Positions 17,174 to 25,545 of a stretch of 64,000 nucleotides of DNA are shown here, one piece after another. Each line of letters begins with the position of its first letter. Within the stretch, counting starts at the first letter, position 1. Below the pieces are notes generated by a model, which saw nothing but the letters and a program-made list of their open reading frames with translations, did no database searches and had not been told where the DNA came from. A program made the position numbers and the translations under genes. This DNA comes from G963665185 sp049723905 (GTDB lineage: Bacteria > Desulfobacterota > Desulfovibrionia > Desulfovibrionales > Desulfovibrionaceae), in the NCBI RefSeq assembly GCF_049723905.1, contig NZ_JBJKFD010000001.1, forward strand, positions 1,922,001 through 1,986,000, written 5' to 3'.

Positions 17174-17994
17174 GTATTTTTTCCTGCTCCGGGTACCCGC
17201 CCCGGAGCTGCGAAATGGTCTTCCACGGTACGCAAAAAAGGCATGATCCCGCACGATTTGTCGTGCGTGCCGTAAATCAGTGCGGTCATTTCCGGGGTAA
17301 GTTCCGGGGTGGGGCTGAAAGCCAGCTGCCGGTTCACGCAGGCAACGCAGCTCACCCGCATGCTCAGCAGGCTTACGTCGTGGCTTACCGCCACCACGGT
17401 GCGCACCGAGGCAAGCTCGGCCAACAGTTCGTACAGGCAGAACTTGCCGTGCGGGTCCACATTGGCCGTGGGTTCGTCCATCAATAGTATCTTGGGCTGG
17501 CCTACCAGGGCGCGCGCAATCAACACACGCTGCTTCTGCCCGCCCGAAAGGTCGGACATCTGGTGCTTATCGGCCCCTGCCAGATCCACTTGGTCCAGGG
17601 CATTGCGCGCCAGTTCCCTTTCCTTGGCATCAAAACGCCACCCCCGCCGCAGGCCGCTCCGCCCGGGGCCGACCAGCCCCAGCAGTACCGTATCCAACAC
17701 AGAGATGGGAAAACCCGGTGTAACATTTACATGTTGCGGCACGTACCCTATGTCCCGGGCGGCATGTCCGGGAGCAACGCCAAGCACGCGGACCGTGCCG
17801 GAGCGGGGGGACAGCAGACCGGCCATGAGTTTCAGCATGGTGGTCTTGCCCCCCCCGTTGGGACCGATGACCGCCAGGAAATCCCCCTGCCGCACCTCAA
17901 GGCTTACGTCCTCCAACGCAACGGGACCGTTGTACCCAAAGGTGACGTTTTCAAGAGAGATAACCGTGGGACGGTCTGTCCGCGACTGCTCCAT
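17170..17994 (-). CDS. znuC: zinc/manganese ABC transporter ATP-binding protein (ZnuC-like)
   Basis: This 274-residue ATPase has Walker A GPNGGGKTT, signature LSGGQKQRVLIARAL, Walker B ILLMDEPTANVD and switch histidine SHDVSLL. The C-terminal tail contains several cysteines and histidines (VSCVACVNRQ, YGTHDKSCGI), which are more common in metal-importer ATPases. Its ATG overlaps the stop codon of the binding-protein gene (TAATG). It works with the permease downstream. Confidence 0.92.
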   Translation of the reverse strand: MEQSRTDRPTVISLENVTFGYNGPVALEDVSLEVRQGDFLAVIGPNGGGKTTMLKLMAGLLSPRSGTVRVLGVAPGHAARDIGYVPQHVNVTPGFPISVLDTVLLGLVGPGRSGLRRGWRFDAKERELARNALDQVDLAGADKHQMSDLSGGQKQRVLIARALVGQPKILLMDEPTANVDPHGKFCLYELLAELASVRTVVAVSHDVSLLSMRVSCVACVNRQLAFSPTPELTPEMTALIYGTHDKSCGIMPFLRTVEDHFAAPGRVPGAGKNT

Positions 17995-18914
17995 TATTTG
18001 GAAGCTCCTTGGGAAAACGCCTTGGCAATGGTGCGCAGGTTGGCGGGCCAGTCCGCAGCCAGGGGGTCGGCCACCTGGACGGTTCCACCAATGGCATCGG
18101 CAATGGTCTTGGCGCTACGCTTGGAAAACTGGGGCGAAACAAAGATCACTTTGACGTTCTTTTCCTTGGCCAGAGTGATCAACCGGGCCAGATCGCGCGG
18201 ACCAGGGGCCTTGCCACCGGCTTCCACCGCCTGCTGGTGCAGACCGTAGGCCTTGGCAAAGTAGCCGAAGGAAGGATGGAAAATAAAAAACGTTTTCCCG
18301 GCTGCTCCGGCCTGATCCATGATGGTCAGGATGTCACTGTCCACATGGTTGATTTCCCGGCACAGCGAGACATACCCGGCATGGTAGGCGGCTGCGTTTG
18401 ACGGATCGGCAGCAATAAGGGCGTCGCGCGTGGTTTCGGCCATGATCCGCACCAGGGGCGGGGCCAGCCATACATGGGGATCGGGCATGGCATGTTCGTG
18501 TTCATGGTGCATGTCCCCGTGTTCGGCGTGGTCGTGGTCCTCGTCGCCATCGTGATGATGTTTCCCCATGGCCATGCGGCGGATATCTTCCTGCATGGCG
18601 ACAAAATGCGTATGAGGCGCGGCCTTGCGAAAACGCTCAAGCCAAGCGGACTCGAACGGCACGCCAATGGAAAAGTAAAGGTCGCTTTCTGCCAGGGAAG
18701 TCATCTGCGCGGGCTTGGGCTCGTAGGTTGCCGGGCTGGCGCCGGGCGCGACCATGGCGCTGACGTCGACCAGATCACCGCCAATGGCTTTGACAAAATA
18801 GACCTGCGGAATGATGGATACACTGACTTTCAATTTCCCGGCCTGGGCAGGAACAGCCGCCAAAGTAAGGCAGGCCAAAAACAAAACAAACAAAAGAGAA
18901 CGAACGCTACGCAT
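17994..18914 (-). CDS. znuA: zinc-binding periplasmic protein with His-rich loop (ZnuA-like)
   Basis: This 306-residue solute receptor has a signal peptide (MRSVRSLLFVLFLACLTLAA, cleavage near QAG). SIIPQVYFVKAIGG and GASPATYEPKPAQM match the family's first metal-site region, although Pro-His is replaced by Ala-Thr. A His/Asp-rich loop at residues 122-147 (KHHHDGDEDHDH, then MHHEHEHAM) is a zinc-chaperone feature. PDPHVWLAP and FHPSFGYFAKAYG are the other metal-site segments. GGAG precedes the ATG. It heads znuACB. I see no clear Zur box upstream. Confidence 0.9.
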   Translation of the reverse strand: MRSVRSLLFVLFLACLTLAAVPAQAGKLKVSVSIIPQVYFVKAIGGDLVDVSAMVAPGASPATYEPKPAQMTSLAESDLYFSIGVPFESAWLERFRKAAPHTHFVAMQEDIRRMAMGKHHHDGDEDHDHAEHGDMHHEHEHAMPDPHVWLAPPLVRIMAETTRDALIAADPSNAAAYHAGYVSLCREINHVDSDILTIMDQAGAAGKTFFIFHPSFGYFAKAYGLHQQAVEAGGKAPGPRDLARLITLAKEKNVKVIFVSPQFSKRSAKTIADAIGGTVQVADPLAADWPANLRTIAKAFSQGASK

Positions 18915-19023
18915 AATCTTCTCCTTCAATCATAAGTTACCATTTATTGGAGCTTGGCTCGGAGGAATCCCGAGATTCGGCCAGGAGTGATGTACGCCTA
19001 GTCCTTATCCCTGTCACGTCCAC

Positions 19024-19794
19024 CTAATCACGTCCCCTCGTCACTCCTCCGGTAACAATACCGATGAGCAGTGCGAATATGACGTACCCGATAAGACATT
19101 CAAAAGTTACAAATACTTTGCCCACGGCGGTCATGGCGTGGATATCGCCGAACCCCACCGTGGTAAGAAGCACCACGGTAAAATACAACGAGTCTATAAG
19201 CAGTCCCGGCCCATGGGTAAAGAGGAACGGACGAGGAAAGTTAAGATATTCGCAGCTCATGTCCAGACTGGCATTGATGAGCGTGAAGGCCGTGACCAGC
19301 AGCAGATAGATATACGAAAGTCGTCCGATGTCGTCCCATGTGGGCGTATTTTCCGGGCGCAGAAGTTCCACGGCGCTCATGCCGAAACGCCGGATGTGGA
19401 ACCGCACCATCCAGACCGTGAACAGCGTCAAAACAAGTAGTCCCGCGCTCGATATGATCAGGACGATGGACAAAACGCCACAGCCGAATCCCACCAGCCA
19501 TGCTGCCTTGACATCCTGGTGTTCTATGAGGACGCTGCTCAGAAGCAGCTTGTGCCCGCGCAATTGCTTACGCCGCAGATACTTTTTGACCAGTGCCGCC
19601 ACAGTTGCGATAAGCAGCCCGTTGCCAAAGGCGATGAGCAGCATCGGCCAGACGACATCATCGTGTGTTATCCGGATGATAAGGGGTCTGAACTCGTTGA
19701 GCACGGACAGCGAAAAAAAGGACGCCAGCATACAGGGGATGCTCAAATTGAGGGCGCTGCGAACCAGAATAGAAGGATACGTGCTTTTCTCCAT
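19024..19794 (-). CDS. two-pore-helix potassium channel family protein
   Basis: This 256-residue membrane protein has four N-terminal hydrophobic segments and, near the C-terminus, a pore module: SLYFTVVLLTTVGFGDIHAM (selectivity filter TVGFGD) followed by a final helix ending GGVTRGRD. This is the Ion_trans_2 architecture of bacterial K+ channels. No RCK/TrkA domain follows, so gating is not evident. Upstream sequence has only a weak ribosome site. Confidence 0.85.
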   Translation of the reverse strand: MEKSTYPSILVRSALNLSIPCMLASFFSLSVLNEFRPLIIRITHDDVVWPMLLIAFGNGLLIATVAALVKKYLRRKQLRGHKLLLSSVLIEHQDVKAAWLVGFGCGVLSIVLIISSAGLLVLTLFTVWMVRFHIRRFGMSAVELLRPENTPTWDDIGRLSYIYLLLVTAFTLINASLDMSCEYLNFPRPFLFTHGPGLLIDSLYFTVVLLTTVGFGDIHAMTAVGKVFVTFECLIGYVIFALLIGIVTGGVTRGRD

Positions 19795-19956
19795 TCACCA
19801 ATTGTACGTGCAGGGGACAATTCGGGCAAGGACAAGCCTGCTCTGTTCCGTATGACAACACTTTTGCTGATAAAAATATGGTAAAGAAAAACCACGCTCC
19901 AACCGATATATATAAACAGCTATGGTATAACAAATTTCATCCTCGGTAGGTACATC

Positions 19957-20559
19957 ATGGAATTCGGACTTGCTCCCGCTTCCAATATATTTGGCTCCAT
20001 AGAAAAAGACTATACCGCCAAGATAAGCAAGCTCCCGACTGAAGAAGGCGGCGAGTGGCCCGGCTACACCAGCGTTTCCGCAGAAGCGGGCGACACTGTC
20101 CGCATTTCCCAGCAGGCCAGGACCCTGTATGCCGAATCCAAAAAAGACGATTCGCAAAGCATGGGAACCACCGATGAACAGGCTAAAAACGGTGAGTCCA
20201 GCGGCTTGAGCAATGCGGCCGATGGTACAGCGGGCGCGTCCGAAGCAGACGGGGAAAAGAAGTCAGCCGCCGGTGCGAAGAAGGCAGAGGGGGCCGAGGA
20301 CGAAAAGACTACAAAGGAAGAACTTATTGAAAGACTTCGCAAGCAGCTTGAAAAAGCCCAGGAGAAGTTGCAAAAAGTCCAAGAAAAGCTTGCTGAGGCA
20401 ATGGCCAAGCTGAATGATGCCGATACGGATGAAACGCAAAAAATGGCTGCGCAGGCCGAAGTGGAGAGCGCACAGCATGAAGTTACAACCGCGCAGGCCG
20501 AAGTAACACAAATATCCCAGGCCATACAGGACATCATCGAAGAAAAGGAAAAAAGATAG
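19957..20559 (+). CDS. uncharacterised coiled-coil protein
   Basis: I do not recognise this 200-residue protein. Residues 45-60 contain DTVRISQQARTLYAE, a pattern seen in small proteins of related sulfate reducers. Residues 65-115 are rich in Ala, Glu, Lys and Ser. Residues 117-200 form one long, highly charged coiled coil (LRKQLEKAQEKLQKVQEK...). There is no signal peptide. A 9-bp tandem array starts 7 bases after the stop. Confidence 0.7.
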   Translation: MEFGLAPASNIFGSIEKDYTAKISKLPTEEGGEWPGYTSVSAEAGDTVRISQQARTLYAESKKDDSQSMGTTDEQAKNGESSGLSNAADGTAGASEADGEKKSAAGAKKAEGAEDEKTTKEELIERLRKQLEKAQEKLQKVQEKLAEAMAKLNDADTDETQKMAAQAEVESAQHEVTTAQAEVTQISQAIQDIIEEKEKR

Positions 20560-20566
20560 GCCACCT

Positions 20567-20620
20567 CCCAGACGTCCCAGATGGCCCAGATGTCCCGAAT
20601 GTTCCAGATGGCCCAGCGTC
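20567..20620 (+). repeat. six-unit 9-bp tandem repeat
   Basis: Six contiguous 9-mers read CCCAGACGT, CCCAGATGG, CCCAGATGT, CCCGAATGT, TCCAGATGG and CCCAGCGTC. The array begins 7 bases after the stop of the coiled-coil gene. Period and copy number match the array at 59279-59332. Confidence 0.85.
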
Positions 20621-20752
20621 GGTGGAAAAAACGCATTTGCTCTGGTTTGAAAAGCCAACGCGACTCCTAAAACAGCTGCCCCCAATTGCAAAGCCGGGTT
20701 CTGTTCATCACGTCCCGCATGCAAGAGCCGAGCGCATACAATACGCTCCGCC

Positions 20753-20801
20753 AAAATCCATCAAGGCCCCTGGAAGAATCTTCTTCCAGGGGCCTTGATG
20801 G
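20753..20801 (-). terminator. intrinsic terminator after rimM
   Basis: A perfect 21-bp inverted repeat (CCATCAAGGCCCCTGGAAGAA and its complement, 20758-20801) with a 2-base loop lies 25 bases after the rimM stop. On the minus strand it runs into ATTTTGG. The stem is unusually long and perfect for a terminator. Confidence 0.8.
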
Positions 20802-20825
20802 ATTTACAAACCGAGATCAATACTC

Positions 20826-21473
20826 TCAGTTGTTGGCAACATTCTTTTCGGAAGCGGTCTCGACGGCAGTGTCCGTGTCGATAGAATCCACGTCGGCAGT
20901 ACCCTCGCCGGCAACATTCTCATCGGGGACGGCATCGTCGCCTTCACCATCCAGATACAATTCCAAAAGGCCGGGCGGCGGATCAATGACAGCCCGGTTC
21001 GCTTCCAGATCGATATCTTCTACATTGTCGGGATGTGCGGCAAAAAGGATTTCCTCACCCTTGGGCGTGGTGATGATCCAAACTTCGTGGGGCATGGCCT
21101 CAATACGGGAAAGCTCGCCAAGGTGTTCCCCGTCGGGCAGGTAAACATCCATGCCGAACAGGTCGTGCCAGTAAATCTCGTCCGGATCGGTTTCCGGGAG
21201 ATCTTTCCGGCGCACCATAAGCGTAGCCCCACGCCAAGCCTCGGCCTGGTCGCGTCCGTCGATGCCCTTCAGTTTGAGCAACACACGTCCTTTGTGGGGG
21301 CGCTGGCCCTCTACGGTAACAGCCCGAGGTCGGGCGTTACCGCTCGCCAGATAGATTTTGTCCACCTGTGAATAGAGGGTAGGGGAGTCGGCGTGATTGA
21401 CCACGCAGACCTCCCCTCTCAAACCGTGCGGTTTGCCCAGTTCACCTACGGCGACAAGTCCGCTCTTCTTCAT
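20826..21473 (-). CDS. rimM: 16S rRNA processing protein RimM with acidic tail
   Basis: This 215-residue ribosome maturation factor starts LVAVGELGKPHGLRGEV, the canonical RimM opening. The PRC-barrel half has YWHDLFGMDVYLPDG and ends with the signature DPPPGLLELY. About 42 extra residues follow that are almost all acidic or small (DGEGDDAVPDENVAGEG...). Typical RimM is about 170 residues, so the tail is unusual. It is the last gene of the ffh-rpsP-KH-rimM operon. The usual next gene, trmD, is absent and a terminator follows. Confidence 0.93.
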   Translation of the reverse strand: MKKSGLVAVGELGKPHGLRGEVCVVNHADSPTLYSQVDKIYLASGNARPRAVTVEGQRPHKGRVLLKLKGIDGRDQAEAWRGATLMVRRKDLPETDPDEIYWHDLFGMDVYLPDGEHLGELSRIEAMPHEVWIITTPKGEEILFAAHPDNVEDIDLEANRAVIDPPPGLLELYLDGEGDDAVPDENVAGEGTADVDSIDTDTAVETASEKNVANN

Positions 21474-21485
21474 ACAACGTGCTGA

Positions 21486-21719
21486 TTACTCAAGAATCTC
21501 CAGCACAGAGCGCTTCTTGACCTTGGTCGAAGCGGCACCGAGGATGGTACGCATGGCACGCGCGGTGCGTCCCTGCTTTCCAATGACCTTGCCCAGGTCT
21601 TCCTTGGCAACCTTGAGCTCGATGACGGACGTCTGTTCGCCTTCGATCTCCGAGACTTCGACATCATCGGGGCTATCCACCAGAGACTTGGCTATGTACT
21701 CTACCAGATCCTTCAACAT
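21486..21719 (-). CDS. khpA: KH-domain RNA-binding protein (KhpA/YlqC)
   Basis: This 77-residue KH-domain protein begins MLKDLVEYIAKSLVDSPDDV and contains the nucleic-acid loop GKVIGKQGRTARAMRTIL. It is normally found between rpsP and rimM and binds structured RNA. AGGAGGTG precedes the ATG at 21719; an earlier in-frame start at 21755 lacks a site. It is 12 bases upstream of rimM. Confidence 0.94.
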   Translation of the reverse strand: MLKDLVEYIAKSLVDSPDDVEVSEIEGEQTSVIELKVAKEDLGKVIGKQGRTARAMRTILGAASTKVKKRSVLEILE

Positions 21720-21787
21720 GAGACACCTCCTCTCTGGGTAATTGGCCGGAACCACTTCCGCTGTGTCGCAACAGGTGTGTTACGAGG

Positions 21788-22027
21788 CTAGATGCCAGCT
21801 TTTTTCAGGAGCGAACGCACCGTGTTGGACGGTTGCGCACCCCTTTCGAGCCACATTTTGACCTTTTCAGAGTCAATCTTGATTTCTTCGGGCTCTACCA
21901 TGGGATTGTAATGTCCCAGGAATTCAAGGGGGCGGCCATCACGACGGGTCTCGCTGTTAATCGCGACAATCCTGTAAAAGGGGCGCTTTTTCGAGCCCAT
22001 GCGGGTCAGACGCAGTTTCAGTGCCAT
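21788..22027 (-). CDS. rpsP: 30S ribosomal protein S16
   Basis: The 79-residue protein is full length for bS16, with MALKLRLTRMGSKKRPFYRI, RRDGRPLEFLGHYNP and a basic C-terminus. It assembles the 5' domain of 16S rRNA. It is transcribed with ffh, 78 bases downstream of it. Confidence 0.97.
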   Translation of the reverse strand: MALKLRLTRMGSKKRPFYRIVAINSETRRDGRPLEFLGHYNPMVEPEEIKIDSEKVKMWLERGAQPSNTVRSLLKKAGI

Positions 22028-22105
22028 TCTGGTGAATCTCCTTACCTGATAGTATAAAGGTTTTAAGAAAATGCAAGAAAAAAGAAGAAAGAAGCCGGTG
22101 GGCTG

Positions 22106-23605
22106 CTATTTCTTGCGTTTTTTTCTCTTCTTGCGCGTGGAGCCAGCCTTCTTTGTAGCGCTTTTCCGCTTCGGCTGTTCCATGTCCATTCCAGGCATGC
22201 CGTCCATTCCGGGCATGCCTCCAAGTCCGGGCATTCCGCCGCCAAGGCCCGGCATGCCACCCATTCCGGGCAATTTGGGCATTTTCAGGCCGCCCTTTTT
22301 CTTTCCCCCGCCCATCATTTTCTTCATCATCTTGCGCATCTGCTCAAAGTTTTTGACCATCTGGTTCACTTCGGAAACCTGAAGGCCGCATCCTTTGGCT
22401 ATACGCTCTTTGCGGCTGGGGTTGAGGACATCGGGATTGCGGCGCTCCTGCTGAGTCATGGAGTTTATCATGGCCTCAACACGCGCCAATTCCTTGTCCG
22501 GCAGATTCACGTCGCCCAGCTGCTTGGTCAGCTTGCCCATGCCCGGAATAAGCTTGAGCAGGCCCTCCATGGAGCCGAGTTTCTTGAGGCGACGCATCTG
22601 CGTGCGGAAATCTTCAAAATCGAAAGAGGCCTTCTTGAACTTTTCTTCAAGATCCTTGGCCTCCTCTTCATTTATGGTGTCCTGCGCCTTTTCAATAAGG
22701 GTCAGAACATCGCCCATGCCCAGAATACGCGAGGCCACCCGGTCGGGATGGAAAACCTCGAGATCCTTGACCGTCTCGCCCATACCTACGAACTTGACGG
22801 ATTTTCCGGTCACGGACTTGATGGAAAGGGCCGCGCCGCCTCGGGCGTCGCCGTCCATCTTGGTAAGCACGACGCCGCTCACGTCCATGCGTTCGTCAAA
22901 GCTGTGGGCCACCGTGACCGCATCCTGGCCGGTCATGGCATCGGCCACGAAAAGTATTTCATTGGGCTGGCACTTGGCCTTGATCTCGGAGAGTTCCTCC
23001 ATCAAGGTTTCATCAACGTGCAAACGGCCCGCGGTATCAAAGAGGACAACGTCGCAGCCCTCTTCCTTGGCTTTTTCCAAGGCGTCCACGCAAATATCCA
23101 CCGGGTTCATGTCCGTGGTGGATGGATAAACGGGCATGTCCAGCTGTGAAGCCAGTTTCTGCAACTGGTCGATGGCCGCGGGACGATAGACGTCGGCCGG
23201 GACCAGATAGGGCTTCATTTTGCGGGTGCGGCGCAGCCACAGGGCTATTTTGGCCGCCGATGTGGTTTTACCGGAGCCCTGCAGGCCCACCATCATCAGC
23301 GAGGCCGGCTGCTTGCCGCGCAGGTCCAGCTCCGTGGTCTCGCCGCCGAGCAGCTCTATAAGCTCCTCGTGCACGATCTTGACGACCTGCTGTCCGGGAG
23401 TAAGGCTTTTGAGCACGTCCTGACCAAGGGCGCGTTCGCGAATACGCTCTACAAAATCCTTGACGACCTTGAAGTTGACATCCGCTTCCAGCAGGGCAAG
23501 GCGAACCTCACGCAAGCCATCCTGGATGTTGTCTTCTGTAAGGCGTCCCTGGCCCTTGAATTTTTTAAATACGCCCTCAAGACGATCACCAAGACTCTCG
23601 AACAA
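22106..23605 (-). CDS. ffh: signal recognition particle protein Ffh
   Basis: This 499-residue SRP GTPase has an N domain at 1-90, G domain at 91-290 (GLQGSGKTT, DTAGRLHVD, TKMDGDARGGAAL) and M domain from 320 (SMEGLLKLIPGM, RKERIAKGCG). I place the start at TTG 23605 (MFESLGDRLEG) because GGAGGA lies just upstream and this matches other Ffh N-termini; an upstream start would add 22 unrelated residues. The C-terminus has a Met-Pro-Gly repeat (MPGLGG units, residues 440-478) and a Lys/Arg-rich tail. It binds 4.5S RNA and signal peptides. Confidence 0.96.
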   Translation of the reverse strand: MFESLGDRLEGVFKKFKGQGRLTEDNIQDGLREVRLALLEADVNFKVVKDFVERIRERALGQDVLKSLTPGQQVVKIVHEELIELLGGETTELDLRGKQPASLMMVGLQGSGKTTSAAKIALWLRRTRKMKPYLVPADVYRPAAIDQLQKLASQLDMPVYPSTTDMNPVDICVDALEKAKEEGCDVVLFDTAGRLHVDETLMEELSEIKAKCQPNEILFVADAMTGQDAVTVAHSFDERMDVSGVVLTKMDGDARGGAALSIKSVTGKSVKFVGMGETVKDLEVFHPDRVASRILGMGDVLTLIEKAQDTINEEEAKDLEEKFKKASFDFEDFRTQMRRLKKLGSMEGLLKLIPGMGKLTKQLGDVNLPDKELARVEAMINSMTQQERRNPDVLNPSRKERIAKGCGLQVSEVNQMVKNFEQMRKMMKKMMGGGKKKGGLKMPKLPGMGGMPGLGGGMPGLGGMPGMDGMPGMDMEQPKRKSATKKAGSTRKKRKKRKK

Positions 23606-23984
23606 ATTGTCCTCCGGCTTTCCTTGCGGCTTTGGCGGCATTTTGGCCGCGCACAGCAGACCACTCGCCACCCTAACAAAGAGAGTGTTCGTTAATGGAT
23701 GTGGTACGGACTGTCAACAGAAAATGACCACATTACAAGGCCTTCCCGCCCCCCGGAGCCTGCTGAATCCCGCAACCATATGGGCTGTCTTCCCCTGCGG
23801 CTTGTGGACGGCCCAGCAAATACCTGTACGTATTTTGCCACGGACCGCGAACCAGAAAGACATGGTTTTCCCGCTCACCTGAGCCGCTCCCGCTATTTCT
23901 ACGCGCATGGCGGGCCATCCCCACCATGGGAAGCGCCGCATGCCCTGCTGCGCTTTCAATGACAGGAATTCAAAACATGCGACA
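23606..23984. other. spacer upstream of ffh with possible promoter
   Basis: No gene is supported here. On the minus strand TTGACA (23717-23712) lies 17 bases before TAACGA (23694-23689), a consensus -35 with a poor -10. It is a weak candidate for the ffh operon promoter. The rest of the spacer shows nothing recognisable. Confidence 0.4.
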
Positions 23985-24926
23985 CTAAAACATATAGCGG
24001 ACGCCGACAAATCCGCCCAAAGCGTCATCCTGCACATGGGAACTCTCCAACGACCCGCTGGAGTTGTACAATCTATACCTGCGGTCGAAGATGAACTCGG
24101 GCCCGATGGAAACCACCAGATTGTCCAGAGCCAGCCAGTCCAGATACGCGCCCACCTTGCTGCTTATCATGGACATGTACCCGTTGGAATACAGCGGGTT
24201 GTCGTCGGCCAGGCGGTAGGTCTTCGACGCGGTGGTAAAGGCGAAGCTGAAATTGATGCGCTCGCTCCCTTCCCTGTCCGAGGCCAGCCCGCAGTAGCGC
24301 AAGGCCTGGCGCAGCTGTTTCTGCGAAACATGCACGGCAAAGCCGAATGTAGCCTCCCCGAACAGGTCGGAATTGAGCGGATTGAGCGCCAAGGTTTTGG
24401 CCACTATGCCCAGCATCCAGCCCTCGTAAATGTCGAAGGCCAGCTCGCCGCTCAGACCGGCACCGACGGCACCGGGAAAATCCGCCTCAAAGGCCGAGGA
24501 AAGCTCGGCATGCAGCCAATAGTACCAGCGGTCCCAAAACTTTCCTTGCAGGATGCGGGCCTGGAAATTCAGGTCGTGCAGGTTTTCCCACGGCACCCGC
24601 CCCTGAATGCCGGGGGGCATCTGATCCTTGGCCTGCCAGATGAAATGGGAAAACGTGTAGTTGAGCGAGTAGCGGTCGTACTTGGCAGTAATGGAGGTCC
24701 GGTATATCTCGGAGCTGCCCAGCCCATTGCTGAAATTTGCCGGGGCTATGTACTGCCCGTCCAGCCGCACGGTCAGATTCTCCGTGGCATTCTGGCTGGG
24801 GCCGCTGAACATAAGGTCCGGGCTGACGTTGAATTCCGCGCCCTGCGCTCTCGCCCCAGCGGGGGTGATCAACAAAAAGGCGGCCAGCCAGAAAAAATAT
24901 ATATAGTGGATGGTCTTGCGTGGCAT
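23985..24926 (-). CDS. outer membrane beta-barrel protein, unknown function
   Basis: This 313-residue exported protein has a signal peptide at 1-27 (IYFFWLAAFLLITPAGARAQG). The rest consists of alternating amphipathic strands rich in aromatics (YDRYSLNYTFSHFIW, WDRWYYWLHAELSSAF) and ends in a phenylalanine (FVGVRYMF), as expected for BAM-inserted barrels. I cannot assign a substrate. It resembles generic DUF-type outer-membrane barrels. The ATG at 24926 is chosen because the signal peptide starts there; no strong ribosome site is visible. Confidence 0.72.
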   Translation of the reverse strand: MPRKTIHYIYFFWLAAFLLITPAGARAQGAEFNVSPDLMFSGPSQNATENLTVRLDGQYIAPANFSNGLGSSEIYRTSITAKYDRYSLNYTFSHFIWQAKDQMPPGIQGRVPWENLHDLNFQARILQGKFWDRWYYWLHAELSSAFEADFPGAVGAGLSGELAFDIYEGWMLGIVAKTLALNPLNSDLFGEATFGFAVHVSQKQLRQALRYCGLASDREGSERINFSFAFTTASKTYRLADDNPLYSNGYMSMISSKVGAYLDWLALDNLVVSIGPEFIFDRRYRLYNSSGSLESSHVQDDALGGFVGVRYMF

Positions 24927-25134
24927 TGATGGGGGTCCGGGCTGTGCTGATGGACAAATTTCGTACAACTTCCTGCCGCGCCAGATACGGAAAAACCGCA
25001 CCGTACGCAACCCCCAACATCTTTGACGAACCAAAGGCAGCAGTCAAATCATTGGGAGCGCGCGGCCACGGGGGCAGAAATTCAACGGACATTCCTCAAT
25101 GGCAGTGACAGCCGAATCCCCACAAAAGACAGAG

Positions 25135-25380
25135 TCAGTCCAGCCCGAGTTCCCGGCGGGCCGCCTTCTTTTCTTCCAGCTCGCGTTCCAGATCCAGCTC
25201 AAAATCGACCTGCCGCTCGGCATGGGCATAGGCGTTCTCTTCGGTATCGCCTGCCGCGTGGATGGTCTTGATGACCTCGCCGGACGGATCAAATACCCTG
25301 GCGCTGAAGCGCGAACAATACTTTTCAAACGGCGTCAACTCAATACGGTGCCCCTTGTATTCCTTAGACAGTTCAGCCAT
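25135..25380 (-). CDS. small conserved hypothetical protein
   Basis: This 81-residue soluble protein has a GGGAGG site before the ATG at 25380. The first half is beta-rich (YKGHRIELTPFEKYCSRFSARVFDPSGEVIKTI) and the second half is a charged helix ending ELEEKKAARRELGLD. I do not recognise a family. Confidence 0.65.
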   Translation of the reverse strand: MAELSKEYKGHRIELTPFEKYCSRFSARVFDPSGEVIKTIHAAGDTEENAYAHAERQVDFELDLERELEEKKAARRELGLD

Positions 25381-25545
25381 GTGGGCCTCCCTTCGCATCT
25401 TTTCCGGCAAGCGCATTGTCTCTCTTGGACATTCAAAACAGCGGCCGGAGGTTTTATTCTTTCCTGCCCGGTCCATGCCGGAACATTTCCCTGCCCTGCT
25501 TCAAACCAATGCAAAAAAGAAACCACCCGTTGCCGCCAAACAGAC

